This document shows positions 1-11,165 of a stretch of DNA of 64,000 nucleotides, piece by piece. The DNA comes from Sthenelais limicola (lineage: Eukaryota; Annelida; Polychaeta; Phyllodocida; Sigalionidae). Position 1 is the stretch's first letter. Each line of letters opens with the position of its first letter. Where the stretch lies: positions 107,544,194 through 107,608,193 of the forward strand of contig OW804096.1 in assembly GCA_942159475.1 (NCBI GenBank), in the 5' to 3' direction. A program made the position numbers and the translations under genes. The notes under the pieces are model-generated. The model was not told where the DNA came from, searched no databases, and worked only from the letters and a program-made list of their open reading frames with translations.

Positions 1-507
1 TATTTAAATCATAAACTGGTATGAATCTAATGGTATTTAACTTTCTGTCAACCAAAAGGTCTGTTTCACTTTTGTTGTACCTAAGATCTCTCCGTGAGTT
101 AGTCTTCGTACGTTAAGGTGACCCAAGGACAGAATGCCCAGAGGCTAAGTAGAAATCACTATATGAAGCAATGTGAGAGTACTATTAGCATTCCATTGTT
201 GACAAGACGGAATGTGGCAGCTCTCACCAGCTATTTGGGCCAGTATTCCAATCCAGCTCGCTCCGACCTTACACGAGATCATGAAACATACAGAAGACAT
301 TCAAAGTATTAATGGTATGTAATTGTCGTTCACTTTTCCCCTGAAGTATTTATCTTGTGTGATGAATTTCAATTCGTTTTCCTGTCAACGGAAAATCAAA
401 TGAGAGCGGGTACCGTACGTATATTGGTCCCTGCATATCCCTGCATGATTGTATCGTTGTTATATATAAAATCTACATTTATATTTAGTCGATTATTTCT
501 ATAATAC
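1..507. other. non-coding, nothing recognised
   Basis: AT-rich sequence with no exon-like open frame, no recognisable protein similarity and no clear repeat structure. The short open frames here look like chance. Confidence 0.5.
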
Positions 508-735
508 AGTGGAACCTCGCATAAAGACCAACCCTCTATTAAGACTAGTTTTTCTCAGTCCCGATTTTTCTCTCTCCATTAGATGTTTAAAAAACGCCCG
601 CTATAGCGACCACTTTGTACAAATACCACCTCACGTTGTGACCACCATTTCCCAGTCCCAAACAGCCAAATACTCCCTGAATAAAGACCATGTTCCTCCG
701 GTCCCTAAGGGACACATCAAAATGAATCCACATTG
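508..735 (+). repeat. pogo/Tigger-like MITE fragment (one end)
   Basis: The left end begins CAGTGGAACCTCG directly after a TA dinucleotide, and the interior contains AAAGACCA-type motifs twice (near 522 and 684). CAGTGGAACCTC is typical of pogo/Tigger-class terminal repeats, which duplicate TA on insertion. I do not see the matching inverted end downstream, so this is probably a one-ended or decayed copy. It has no coding capacity. Confidence 0.4.
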
Positions 736-2130
736 ACCGAAAAGCTAGCCTGTCACTCAATGAGTATGAAGGTGCGAAAAGCCACGCGACCGTTTTACCA
801 AGAATTAAGAAGACTCACCCTATTATTTAAGCTTGGAAGTTTCCATGACAGCTCTTCCGAACAAACCTTCTATGTCACTAAGTTTCTATTTTACATGCTT
901 ATCAAATAAAGTATCTACATGCGTATAATGTATAATGTACTCTAACAGTTATTTCCTTTAAATATTGTTGAGGGCTAAACCTTATGACTGGTCAACTTGT
1001 TTCCAAAGGAATGATGTTTCTATCATGGTCAATTTCCATTATAACAACTTTAAATAATCCCCCAATGCCCCCCCCCCCTAATCCACCATCACCCACCATA
1101 GAGCCCCTCTCTATATATATAATGCCCCTCTATTAATACAACACATATGTAGAGATTTCCCCCTCAACATGCACTCCCTTGACATTGACTTTTATGTCTT
1201 TTATGCACACAAAATGGTATTTTGATTCAAAGCTTCATTAATGTCTTCGGCTTCAAAGGAATTGAAAATACAATTTTGAAAATTTTCGATTGCCTAGGGA
1301 ACTCTACGATTTGATGCACGGCGTCATACTTGGCGTTGTAAGAAAAAAGAAACGAGTGAGTAGGTTCTGAAATGCATTAGTTAGATATGAATAATGCTAT
1401 TTTATGTCTTTTTCTTAGGGTATGGGAAGAAATGATGTATTCTATCTTGATAGAGGACTTTTGCACATTTATTCCACGTTGATTTATGTACCACATGATA
1501 TTTGTATGGGCGGGAGTATAATATTATAGTGTGGCACAAGTTCAACGTGTGTGCTATGACTTCCTCTCCCCAGTAAACATAGCCATATAAGGTAAGCATA
1601 GCAACGTGGGAGTAAATATAGAACCTAAATTCGAATGTGGAACCATATTGCACTGTCCCCGATGTTTGTGCAATACAGTGCAATAGTATCCCTTGTACCA
1701 CATTCTCACCAGGTTCTACCTACATCTGGTTTAAGTTGGGCAAAAGAAACACCAAACCCCAAATATTATTGATATGTTTAATCAGAACATAAAAATCTGT
1801 ATAATAAGTATGGTATTTTCTGAGATGTGGAGGTGAGCGAGGATGATAGAATTCTGTCTATGTATTAACTCTTAGTAGTATAAGTTCTTGAGAAATATGA
1901 ATTGGTTATAAACTTAAAAAGATAAATTGATTATGTAAAGACTTTACTAGACAGATGAGATACATCGCACAAGTGAAAATTCTGTCAATAGAATTTATTT
2001 AAAAAAAAATTCATTTATCAAATTTCGTCCATTTTGTTATTTATCTGTCACTGTGTCTCATCAATGATCTCATTGTTATACTGGACATCCTAAAATAGTC
2101 TTACGTACATGTCTTAGGCCAAAGAAAAAT
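736..2130. other. non-coding AT-rich stretch
   Basis: No gene seen. It contains a poly-C run near 1069-1078 and several short open frames without any recognisable domain. Confidence 0.5.
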
Positions 2131-2436
2131 ATAGGTGTGTTTCCGATTTACCCCCCTCCCCCTACCTAGAAAAATCTTCCCCTACCTAAAAATTTGTTTT
2201 TAGGCCATACCTGATTTTTTTTTAACATATCTTACTTTTTTTGGATTTTTGGACCAAAAAAGCTTAGAAAGCTTGAAACTGTCAAAAAGCACATCTCCTA
2301 TGTTTAAAAAAACTATTGTTATGAAATAGACATTTTTTTCAGTTCCTGGGAGGTGGTTTCCTAAAAAAAAAATAAAAAAAAAAGTTACCATCCCCCCTAC
2401 CTAGTTTTTAGCCAGATAAATCGGAAACACACCTAT
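2131..2436. mobile_element. MITE-like element with perfect 20-bp inverted ends
   Basis: The sequence at 2131-2150 (ATAGGTGTGTTTCCGATTTA) is the exact reverse complement of 2417-2436. Just inside each end lies a C-rich CCCCCTACCTA-type motif, and the middle is rich in T and A homopolymers. The 306-bp size, perfect terminal inverted repeat and lack of coding sequence fit a miniature inverted-repeat transposable element. A long chance palindrome is unlikely. The superfamily is not identified and the target duplication is ambiguous because the flanks are AT-rich. Confidence 0.6.
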
Positions 2437-2799
2437 TATTATTTTTTGCTTTATCGTAAAGTTTATTTACTAAGATTTTGTGTAATCCAAATGAATAGAA
2501 GCATGCATGAGGTGATGTTAATGGTATGATATATATATATATATATGGTGGTATGATTAATTGTATACACCTGTAGTCAGTACTTTTTCTTCTGTGAATA
2601 TCGTTGTATATGTCAAGAGTATATTGCAAATATACAACAAACAAACAAACGGTCACCACATAGTCCCATACAAACGTGTTTCAGCATTAGGTCAATCATT
2701 CAAATGGGTGAATCACTTCAGTTCCCTGGCAACATTTGTTTAAAGATTTTGTGCTTGTAAGTAACATCAGTACACCATGGCAACTGGAAGATAGACGTT
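2437..2799. other. non-coding; short (AT)n tract
   Basis: Contains an alternating AT run around 2529-2546 and an ACAA microsatellite near 2634-2650. No coding evidence. Confidence 0.5.
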
Positions 2800-2819
2800 T
2801 CCAAGGAAGAAGTAAACTT

Positions 2820-3200
2820 CCTATACTAGGCCATCAGCTGTACCCCAAAAGAGTGATTTTCGTCCCGGATTGTGGGCACTACTTTTTGTCAACTTATTTC
2901 AATTGCTAATACCCTATATTATAATATGCGCAAAGTTCTCCATGTAATTCCTGCCAGTTTTTGAGTAATTGGGCATTGTTTCTGACAGTGCAAAGCCTAT
3001 GGAGCCGATGGCCTGGCTTCATTTTGATGGTCATTTTGATAGAATATCATTTATTTGGTGATTTGAATCTTAGGTCATACCAATGATTTTTGATTAATTC
3101 CAAATCTCCGGAATCTCCTGATTCCGAATCGGCCAATTTTTCACTTTTTCACTTTTGGGGAATTTTAATTATCTATGGTCTGAAAAAAATGTAAAAAATG
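2820..3200 (+). repeat. dispersed repeat A, copy 1
   Basis: This segment is matched, in inverted orientation and with moderate divergence, at 4622-5070, and in two split pieces at about 21795-21958 and 28026-28280. Shared blocks include GGGCACTACTTTTTG, AGTTCTCCATG, GCCAGTTTTTGA and GACAGTGCAAAGCCTATG. No open frame is conserved between copies, so this is probably a non-autonomous element of unknown class. Confidence 0.65.
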
Positions 3201-3304
3201 AATAAATAAATTTTAAAAAAAGATTTACTAGATTTAGAATCAAGTGACTGATATCAATCGATAGGGAATAATGTGCCCTAAAATCGTTTTTATTTGACCT
3301 AAGA

Positions 3305-4390
3305 TGTCAGTGCATTGTGTTCAGAGTTATTAGTAATTTACAGATTGACTTTGACTCCCTTAGCCAATGGTGTAAACTGAACAAAATATCACTAAATTTA
3401 GATAAATCAAAAGTCCAAACTATACTTCCCAGACCGTCCCTCAGGTCAAGGTGGACCAACGATGATTTGGCTGCACAACCACAATACTGTATAACCCTAA
3501 ATGGAGCCAAACTAGAGGATGTACCCACCTACAAATACCTTGGAATAGACATTGATTCTAGTCTTAAATTCAACCCTACAATCTGGAAACTGACTAATAT
3601 GTTAAGCTATAAATGCTGGCAACTATCAAAGTTGAAAGGTAAACTTAATCAACAAACAATGTTATTAATATATAAGGTAATGGTACTGCCAGTCATTGAC
3701 CAAGTGGACATTTTTCTAGAATCCCATGGTGGGTCGAACCTACATAGATTGCAGGTACTCCACAATAGGGCTCTATGTATAATTTATAATATACCACAGA
3801 CAACGAATGTAGACAATTATATATACATATTGAAAAGCGAGTTCAGCCGTTGAAATATCGTAGGCGCCTTCACCTGTTGCAGGTGGGTCACCACAGAGTG
3901 CAGGATCCAGGAAACTTTGACTTAAAACAACTGAATACAAGAAATTGTTCAAGCAGGCGGAAAACCCTTAAACATGCAACACCAAAAACAGACCAAATTA
4001 GATCAATTTTTAATCAAATCCCATACTCCTGGAATCGGCTACCTGCGGAGGCCCACTGCTTATTAGACCCAAAAGTGTTCGCAGCCAAGGCAAAAGCTAA
4101 TTACATTTGGAAAGATGAATATTTTATTGGAACTAATTAAGAAGTCGAGCAATCACATAGGAAAATTGTAACTAGTCAAAATGGAACCATGTTATTACTA
4201 AGAAGAATTTTGTAATATTTACTCTTGTAGAAAGCTTTGGCAGTCAATGACTGAAAAGCCCTGTACCCTACATGTAAAAAACCAATGTACGCTAGTGAGG
4301 ATACAGAAACCTCCTGGATACCCAGGATAGACTCCTCGCATGGCAGCAAGTCTGCAATAAAATGTTCATCTATCTATCTATCTATTAGTG
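3305..4390 (+). pseudogene. 5'-truncated LINE: reverse transcriptase C-terminal part (CR1/Jockey-like)
   Basis: Two open frames (3317-3853 and 3850-4140) together read as the end of a non-LTR retrotransposon ORF2. The first contains the post-catalytic RT and thumb region: LSQWCKLNKISLNLDKSKV, then YKYLGIDIDSSLKF about 100 residues in, and LHRLQVLHNRALCIIYN. The second has the usual tail in which a WNRLP core follows a short basic stretch. The frames are offset by one base near 3850, a frameshift. The RT catalytic FADD region and the endonuclease are missing, so the insertion is 5'-truncated. It ends at a (CTAT)n run at about 4365-4385, a common 3' tail for such elements. It sits between two inverted copies of repeat A. 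Not functional. Confidence 0.75.
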
Positions 4391-4393
4391 AAA

Positions 4394-4608
4394 TACTGTA
4401 AATGTATTAATATTCGCGCAGTATTTATTTTCGCTATTTTCGCACACCCACCTTTCTGCGCGAAAATAAATCCTGCGCAAAAGGTATGATTATTGAATAA
4501 ACAAGGTGCGAGACTACCTTGCTGCGCGAATTTAAATCCGCGCGGAAAGGTGTCAAAGCGCTTAGTGCGCGAAAATTTATCTGCGTGGAAATAAATACGT
4601 TTACAGTA
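4394..4608. mobile_element. MITE with CTGTAAAYGTATT ends
   Basis: The left end TACTGTAAATGTATT and the right end AATACGTTTACAGTA are imperfect inverted repeats flanked by TA on both sides, giving an element of about 215 bp. The interior has several CGCGAAAATAAAT-type motifs in both orientations. The structure fits a TA-target MITE. A related fragment with TTATTTTCGCAATGTATTTATTTTT lies near 15990-16014. No coding capacity. Confidence 0.6.
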
Positions 4609-4621
4609 CCTCATAAAGGTC

Positions 4622-5070
4622 AAGGTTAATTATCTATTTTTTTAACTTTTTTTTCAAAAGTCAATAATTAAACTTCCTCAAAAGTTACGAAGTGGAAATT
4701 TGCAGATTCAAAATCAGGAGATTCTGGAAATTTTGAATCAGTCATAAAACTTTGCCAGGACCCAAAATTCAACATTCACCAAATAAATGATGGACTATTA
4801 AATTTACCATTACTCATAGGCTTTGCACTGTCAGATTGATTGCTCAATTTCTCAAAAACTGGCACAAATATCATGGAGAACTTTTGGGATATATAATGTA
4901 GACTATTAGCAATAGGAAACGGCTGTCAAAAAGTAGTGCCCAAAATACGGAACAAAAATCACTTTCTAGCCACATTCTGGGCCTCAGCTGATGGCCTTTA
5001 CAGGATAGACGACACAAGACGAAATATATATCCTGGGGCATAACCGATGGGTCGCCTTTGAGCTGAACAC
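4622..5070 (-). repeat. dispersed repeat A, copy 2 (inverted relative to copy 1)
   Basis: Most complete copy of repeat A, on the minus strand. It shares the blocks of copy 1 in inverted order and extends through a TTTTTTTAAC-rich edge at about 4632-4660. Copies 1 and 2 face each other across the truncated LINE and the MITE, so this region could fold back over some 1.4 kb. Confidence 0.65.
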
Positions 5071-5289
5071 CCACGGAGAAGATAAGAGCTCTTTAATCAA
5101 ACAGATCGGATAATCTCTATATTAATAATGTTACGTAAGGTTACGTAACGCCTGGGCCTCCCCATGGGACGCCAGAGCTAGTAGCCGGGCACGGCTGCGC
5201 ACGCAGATCAGGTACACACCTGACAGGTATGTTGTATCCAAAAATAAAGATCAGTTACCGTTGGGCGATCGTAAGATCAAGACAAGATC

Positions 5290-6050
5290 CAACTGGCCAG
5301 ATCTCCATTATATTTCACATGCACATTGCCAAAAACAAATTTCATTAACAAATTAGGGTTGGAAAGGGGTTAGAAATGGGTTTACATTGAGCACCCCCCA
5401 TCCAGGGCCCCCAGCGCTGCCTGAAAACAAACCTATCAGTGCCCCTACACCAGGATTTTGGGTCACCCAAAGCATGACGTCATGGACAATGATTGCTTCA
5501 CTACGGGATGGGAGTTGATATATTTCCACAGAACGGAATTTTCAGAGTTGAATCTTTGCCTCAGTCTTCAGCACTCTGTGTACAGTGTGTGAAATTAACT
5601 TTTTTCTTTGCCTGCTACGTTGGCGGGTGAAATCAGAGATTTACCTGCCCATACAGAAATTTATCTGCCCACTAATTTAAATTACCTGAAATTGAAAGAA
5701 GGAGTGGGAGAGGGAATGGGAGAGGGATAGGGAACGAGAGAGGAAGAACGGGTGGGAGAGGGAACAGGACAGAGACAAGGACAAGGCCCACCTACACAGA
5801 AAGTTACCCGCCCACTAATTACCTCACAATAAGAGAGGGAACGGGAGAGGGAGTGGTAGAGGGATTGGGACAGGGACAGGGACAGGCAACACAACAACAG
5901 CACAACACTGAACAGTGACCAAAAAAAGCATCTAAACAGGGTTCCATTTGTGGTATGAAGATACTAAGTTATAGAGACAACTTGAAAGGGAAAGATAGTG
6001 GGAGAGGGAACAAGGAGAGATGAGGATGTGGGCCCCACTGTCCCACTAGC
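5290..6050 (+). repeat. dispersed repeat B, copy 1
   Basis: Matched in inverted orientation by 47148-47735. Shared blocks include GGCCAGATCTCCATTATATT, CATGACGTCATG, AGCGCTGCCTGAAAACAAAC (one difference in the other copy) and GGGCCCCACTGTCCCACTAG at the far edge. Between them lies a GA-rich minisatellite (GGGAGAGGGA-type units, about 5700-5880). No coding potential; the translated frames only read the simple repeat. The class is unknown. Confidence 0.65.
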
Positions 6051-7512
6051 AAATCCCGTGCATAGCACAGGCATTTGACTATTGATCCGTTGTCCATAAT
6101 TCTGTATTCATATGTGCCAACTATTATGATTCAACTAGTATGATTACATCTTTGGATAGTGACTGCAAAGCTATGGTATGTGTGGCAAAAAATACGGACT
6201 TCCAGTTCGCGCTTGAATCGAATAGGGTGCCAGAGCCTAGCTCCAGGGTTTAACCTCTTTTTTTCAGGAAAAAAGCAAGATCGGTATACAAATAACAGGA
6301 GACCTGTTAGGTAAACCATAGAGAATATCCAGAAAAGCTTAAAAACGGACTATACATCAAACTAATAGACAATATCGGGAAGCTTGGATAGCGTGGTGTG
6401 GATCGTTGGATTACCGCCATCTTGACCGTGGTCAAGCCGGATAATGGGGGATTATCGCCCACCAGAATGACCACTCGACCAAGGACAATAACGATAAACA
6501 TAGGGAAAAAACAATAAGGAATAACTTGTGGTAAAAAATACCCGCAAGTAAGTCGGTGTGGTCCAAAGCCAATTATAAAGAAACATTCGGTGACATCTTA
6601 TGAAATAAGGATTATCATAAATAAGGAGAACGCGCGCGAGCGGTATCTGGTCAACGAACAGTAAGCAAAAAACAATACGAACTAGCTTAGGACTGAGTAC
6701 AGAAAACAAATATATAAGCTAAAATTTAAGTGGTGGATGTGAAAACACAGGATAAAATATATCAAAAAGAAGTGTAGTGGGTTGACCGGGTGGATTAACG
6801 GACACCCTTCGGCCATATTGAATCTGACCCTTGGAGAAGTGCAGTATAGTCTAGACACCACGCTAGACACCCGCGCCTGAGAAGATTAGCACACGCAACC
6901 GCATACATGAACAACAAGGTAGGAGTGTGAGAGTTACAAGGGGTGTCACAGGCTAAAAACTGAGGACATCGAAGAAAATAGACACATGATCAGTAATCAT
7001 TCGAAAGAAACAGTGTTACTTAAAGTATATTAACGGGGGAAACAAAATAATTCTGTCGAGGCTCGAAAACTGGGCTGACGGAAGTGAGTGGCCGCCATTT
7101 TGGTTTCAAGTCAAAAAAGGTAAACATTCAGTTGAACGCATACCAAACAGGCGCGCAGAGCCGGGTACAACGCCTATCTTCCCGCTCAGGCATGAAGAAC
7201 ACTGTAAAGTTCTTTGATATGTAAATCTGCATCTTTCTATGAGGAAGACCAACTTAGGTAATCTGACTAATATGAAAAAGCTTATCCATGGCATTAATTT
7301 CTTATATTTTCCACCCATGAAAAGAAATAAATACACATTATATTACAAAGGAAAATGGCATCATCTTCTGTCACTTTGTATGTGTTCTCTAGAACAGTTA
7401 TAGAGAATGTTGTTATCCCTTGATTGTGAAGCCTATATAGTATTTCATTCAAAATCACAAGTCACATGTCCCCCATGCAAACACTTCTTGAGTTATGACC
7501 CTTCAAAAATGC
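6051..7512 (+). other. no gene; possible degenerate LINE 5' flank
   Basis: No protein similarity. The stretch has two CCGCCAT(C/T)TTG motifs (6414-6424 and 7092-7102) like the YY1 consensus found in L1-type promoters, and it lies upstream of the tandem array and the LINE ORF1 at 8882. It may be an old 5' untranslated region of that LINE, but I cannot show homology to the 5' region of the complete LINE at 26892-28003. Confidence 0.25.
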
Positions 7513-8640
7513 GTTTTGTATCATCACTTATAAATCACACTTGGCCAATAAAGCCAAGAACTATTTTTCCCTTCATGTACATATTTGGACTAATTTGGAA
7601 TATCAATTTCTCTTAATTCTTCAATCCCAATGGTCTCCTCACACAATGACCATCATTTTGATGCTAAACGGCCATTTTCTTAGAATTCATCATATGTTGA
7701 CTTTCATTTAGTTAACTACAATGTAAATCTAATGGAAAAAATCTAAACTGGTTTAACAATTGTTTTTTCCCATTCAATTAGAATGCTATGCTATAGGTAA
7801 GTGTAATTCATTCAATCAAATGCAAACTAATAACTTCCTTTGTCCAGTGGATCAAACCAACTATTGTTTTGTATCATCACTATGTTTTGTATCATCACTG
7901 TATAGGCCATTTGGGCACGGCCTGGCCCCTCTGAGTTGGCCATACATGGTATGATTCTTTTGTTCTTAACCTATGTCCAGCTCTAGTGGTCCTTGCCCCC
8001 TCCAGAAGGCTCTACATCCACTAAGTCTGTCATTTGTGCCTATGCCCATTGGACCCCAGGCTTTTTCATGCAATGCAAGTTGAGATTGATTGCAGGAGGT
8101 TCAAAACAAGTGGGTTGTAATTACCCATTTTATGATTTTTTTCACCCCAAGAAAGAAATAACATCAAAATAACAAAGGCCCACATTCTCTAGGGGTGTGG
8201 TGATTGAAATATCTAAGAGTTTTGTATCATCACTGTGTTTTGTATCATCACTGTATAGGCCATTTGGGCACAGCCTGGCCCCTCTAAATTGGCCATACAT
8301 GGTCTAATTCTTTTGTTCTTAACATATTTCCAGCTCTAGTGGTCCTTGCCCTCTCCAGAAGGCTCTGTATTCTCTAAGTCTGTCATTTGTGCTTATGCCC
8401 AATGGACCCCAGCTATATTGTTTTCATGCAAATCAAGTTGAGATTAATTACAGGTGATTCAAAATGTGGGTGGTACTTTTCCACTTGACCTTTACCACCA
8501 CTCTATGCCCCTATGACAAATCTAACATCAAAAGAAGAAAGTCCTACACTTCCCAGGGGTGGGGAGATTGAAATATCTGTGTGTTTTGTATCATCACTGT
8601 GTTTTGTATCATCACTGTGTTTGCATCATTACTGAATTTC
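7513..8640 (+). repeat. ~355-bp tandem array, about 3 units
   Basis: The phrase GTTTTGTATCATCAC starts at 7513, 7865, 8218 and 8583, giving spacings of 352, 353 and 365 bp. The units at 7865 and 8218 are clearly homologous throughout (for example TATAGGCCATTTGGGCAC, CCAGCTCTAGTGGTCCTTGC, GTCTGTCATTTGTGC). The first unit is more diverged and the last is cut short. Within a unit the TTTTGTATCATCACTGTG phrase itself is doubled. The array stops about 250 bp before the LINE ORF1 at 8882, so it could be promoter monomers of that LINE; this is inference from position. Confidence 0.75.
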
Positions 8641-8881
8641 TTGATAATAAATGAGAAACCTGATGACATACTTCACATTTTAGCTGTCAAAGGACATTTA
8701 TCTTCCCCTTTATTGAACATTTTCCTTTCCTTTTTCATCAATATATGAAAAAGAAAAAACAATGATCTAGCAAAATTCTTTCACTATTAAAACAATTTAT
8801 ACACTACCCTGTGTAGACCCTAAGGAAAAGGTTGTAGTTGATAAGGAAAGAGGGCAAAAGAGAGGACTATCATCCCCGGAG

Positions 8882-9798
8882 ATGTCAAAGGATAATATAG
8901 CTAAGAAAGCACATAAAGCTGTCCCATTACCTAAGTTATTAGCAAAAGAAGGCGATAATAGCTTAGAACAAATGGATGTCCAAACCCACCAGGATGAAAA
9001 GCTGGAAGAGCCTCCAGCTAAACTACTAACTACTAAAATTGACGAGGCGGCAGGAGGAGGGCTGAAAGAAATGATGGCAAAGATGGCAGCCACATACGAT
9101 AAAAACAGAGAGGAGAACCAGAAAAGTCATGATGAAACAGCTGGATACTTTAGACAGCTGATGGGAGGGATCGAGAAAGTTGATAAGGTTCAGGAAGAGG
9201 TTAAAGAAATAAGAAATGAGCTGGAGGAAAAAAGTTAGGCCATGAACGAGTTCGACCAAAGATTAGAAGCTCAAGAAGATGACATGAAGGTAGTAAAGGA
9301 GATACTGAACATTAACAGAGACACTGATTACCTCCAACGTCAAAGAGAAGCTGAAGAGAGGGACGCGGAATTTATAAGAACCGAAACAAAGAAGCTAGAA
9401 AAAAATATCTTATTCATGGGTATTAAAGCCGCCGAAAATGAGAACAAGATAAATCTGGCGGAAAAAGTTCTATGCTTTATAACGGAGTGCCTCCTCATAC
9501 CCAACCTGATCCCTAAAAGTTCGTTCAGAGTCAGATGGAACAAGGATGGCCCAGTGAAGGTTGTGTTCGAATCAGCCCAGCATGCACAAGTAATATATGG
9601 GGAGCTAGGTCACGTCTTAAACAATTCAATGAAGGAGTAGTTAAGCCTGAAGACAAGCTGGGTATTAAAAAGGATGCCATCTACTGTCTCTCTTTATATC
9701 ACTTACCCTCCAAAAGGAAAGGAAGGAAGAGCAAGGTTGAAATAAAATTTCTGATATCCAAGGATATGGAGGTGATATTTAGTGTACCGATTTCGTGA
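8882..9798 (+). pseudogene. orphan LINE ORF1 (L1/Tx1-like), frameshifted
   Basis: Three consecutive pieces (8882-9238, 9242-9640, and 9535-9798 in another frame) read as one LINE ORF1 protein. The first is charged, with a predicted coiled coil (EKVDKVQEEVKEIRNELEE). It ends in TAG three bases before the next ATG, in the same frame, so an in-frame stop separates them. The second matches ORF1 of the LINE at 25264-26891: DTDYLQRQ versus DTYYLDQA, TKKLEKNILFMG versus TQKLEKNLFFMG, and RVRW at the same place. The third continues with ARSRLKQFNE against VRTRLKQYNE and needs a frameshift near 9600. It stops at FSVPIS; no NADAR-like part and no ORF2 follow. Role in the intact family: RNA-binding chaperone of the retrotransposition complex. 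This copy is dead or truncated. Confidence 0.75.
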
Positions 9799-10654
9799 GA
9801 ATCAACCATTTATATCCACACTTGTTACCAGCGCTTGTTTCTGGACATCAGATAAGAAATATTTTAAATGGAGCATGATGTGTGTGTCAGTATATTGTTA
9901 AGCAAGATTTATTATACGGTTAAAAATTGCTAAGATTCGTTATTGACATTAATATGTTGGTAGAACATGGTTATGGTAATATATATGGTGGTATATGCCC
10001 ACTACCGTTCACTTGGACAAAAAGCTTGGTTATTGATTCGGAGTAAAACATGTATAGGTTTTCCATGATTTGAGGAGGTAGCCATGGTTCAAGTCTTTTT
10101 GACATATATCAACTTGATACTTCACGCAATTGTGCGTTCATATTTTCCTTCGTGTTTTGAAACCAAAGTAATTATCCAGTACAGACTGCTTGCGAAGGGT
10201 TGATAACAGATGGATGCATCATCAATAAATTACGCAGCAACACAAAACAGTCACAAATACTGCTTGTGTTATAAATATTTCTGTTATCACAAAGACTGTT
10301 GTATACAAGTGTATATATGAAATAGGGTGGTGAAACTTAAAACTTCTTGATTGTAACTTCCTGATTATACACATTCGTGTTTCTACAAAAGTAAACTAAT
10401 TGGTTATAACGGGAGGTATATTGGAATAGAAACAAATAGAATGCCATAGAATAGACTCTGTTGAATATCATATTTCTTATGTGCGGAGAGTTTAATAGAT
10501 ATATTTCATATTCATTCATCTTTTTTTATTTCTTTGAAGGCCACAGACAATTTACAACCAATTCAAATGAATTCGAGTTGTTAGATAATTAATGACTGTA
10601 ACAATCTTCGATGTATCAGACACATGTCAGTATAGTGATATATAATATATCTAT
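9799..10654. other. non-coding, nothing recognised
   Basis: AT-rich DNA without exon-like frames. I looked for a LINE ORF2 downstream of the orphan ORF1 and found no endonuclease or RT motif. Confidence 0.5.
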
Positions 10655-10875
10655 GTCCTCCTCTCTCCCACACTTCCCCCTCTCCCTCTTTTCCCTCCCC
10701 CCTTCTGCTCTCCTTGCTTTCCCTCCCTCCCCCTCTCTCTCCTCCCCCTTTCCTATCCTACACCCTCTTTGCCCTCCCCCTTTTCTCTGTCTGTCATATC
10801 TTTTTCCCTCCCCGATTTACCCACCCTCCCCCTCTTCTTCACTCTCCCCGTCCCCGTCCCTCCCCTCCCCCTGTT
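10655..10875 (+). repeat. pyrimidine-rich (TCCC)n low-complexity tract
   Basis: Nearly pure C and T on the plus strand in CCCTCTCC-type units. The open frame across it encodes only Pro/Ser/Leu repeats and is not a gene. Similar tracts occur at 51935-52075 and 55190-55850, and the reverse (GA-rich) at 51684-51835. Confidence 0.8.
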
Positions 10876-10970
10876 GCTAGGGACTCTTGTTAGACGTGTG
10901 GCTAGGGAATCCCACGTTACCTTGAATGGTGGGACATAGAGGCATGACCTAAACCTCTTCTGGTTCCAAA

Positions 10971-11165
10971 CAGGGGCTTTCCCAGGCTAAAAATAGAGTG
11001 TGGATATCCTGATTAAAAAGGGCTTCAAAATCAGATTTTCACCCCAGAAACTTCACAAACCACATATAATGTCCCCCGGACAGAGCTTACGGAACTGTAC
11101 AGGGCAAAACAAACAGCTGGGGAGATCACACATTCCCAGAACATGCCTGACGAAAAACCCTTCTT
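10971..11165 (+). repeat. dispersed repeat C, copy 1
   Basis: Matches 54922-55112 in the same orientation: CAGGGGCTTTCCCAGGCTA, AATAGAGTGTGG, GGCTTCAAAATCA, CTTCACAAACCACA and AACATTC or AACATGC near the end. Each copy lies next to a pyrimidine-rich tract, so the tract and repeat C may be parts of one element. Confidence 0.6.

Noticed and set aside
5682..5903. Leucine-rich, signal-peptide-like minus-strand frame
   Set aside because: It reads the GA-rich minisatellite of repeat B and is not kept in the other copy.
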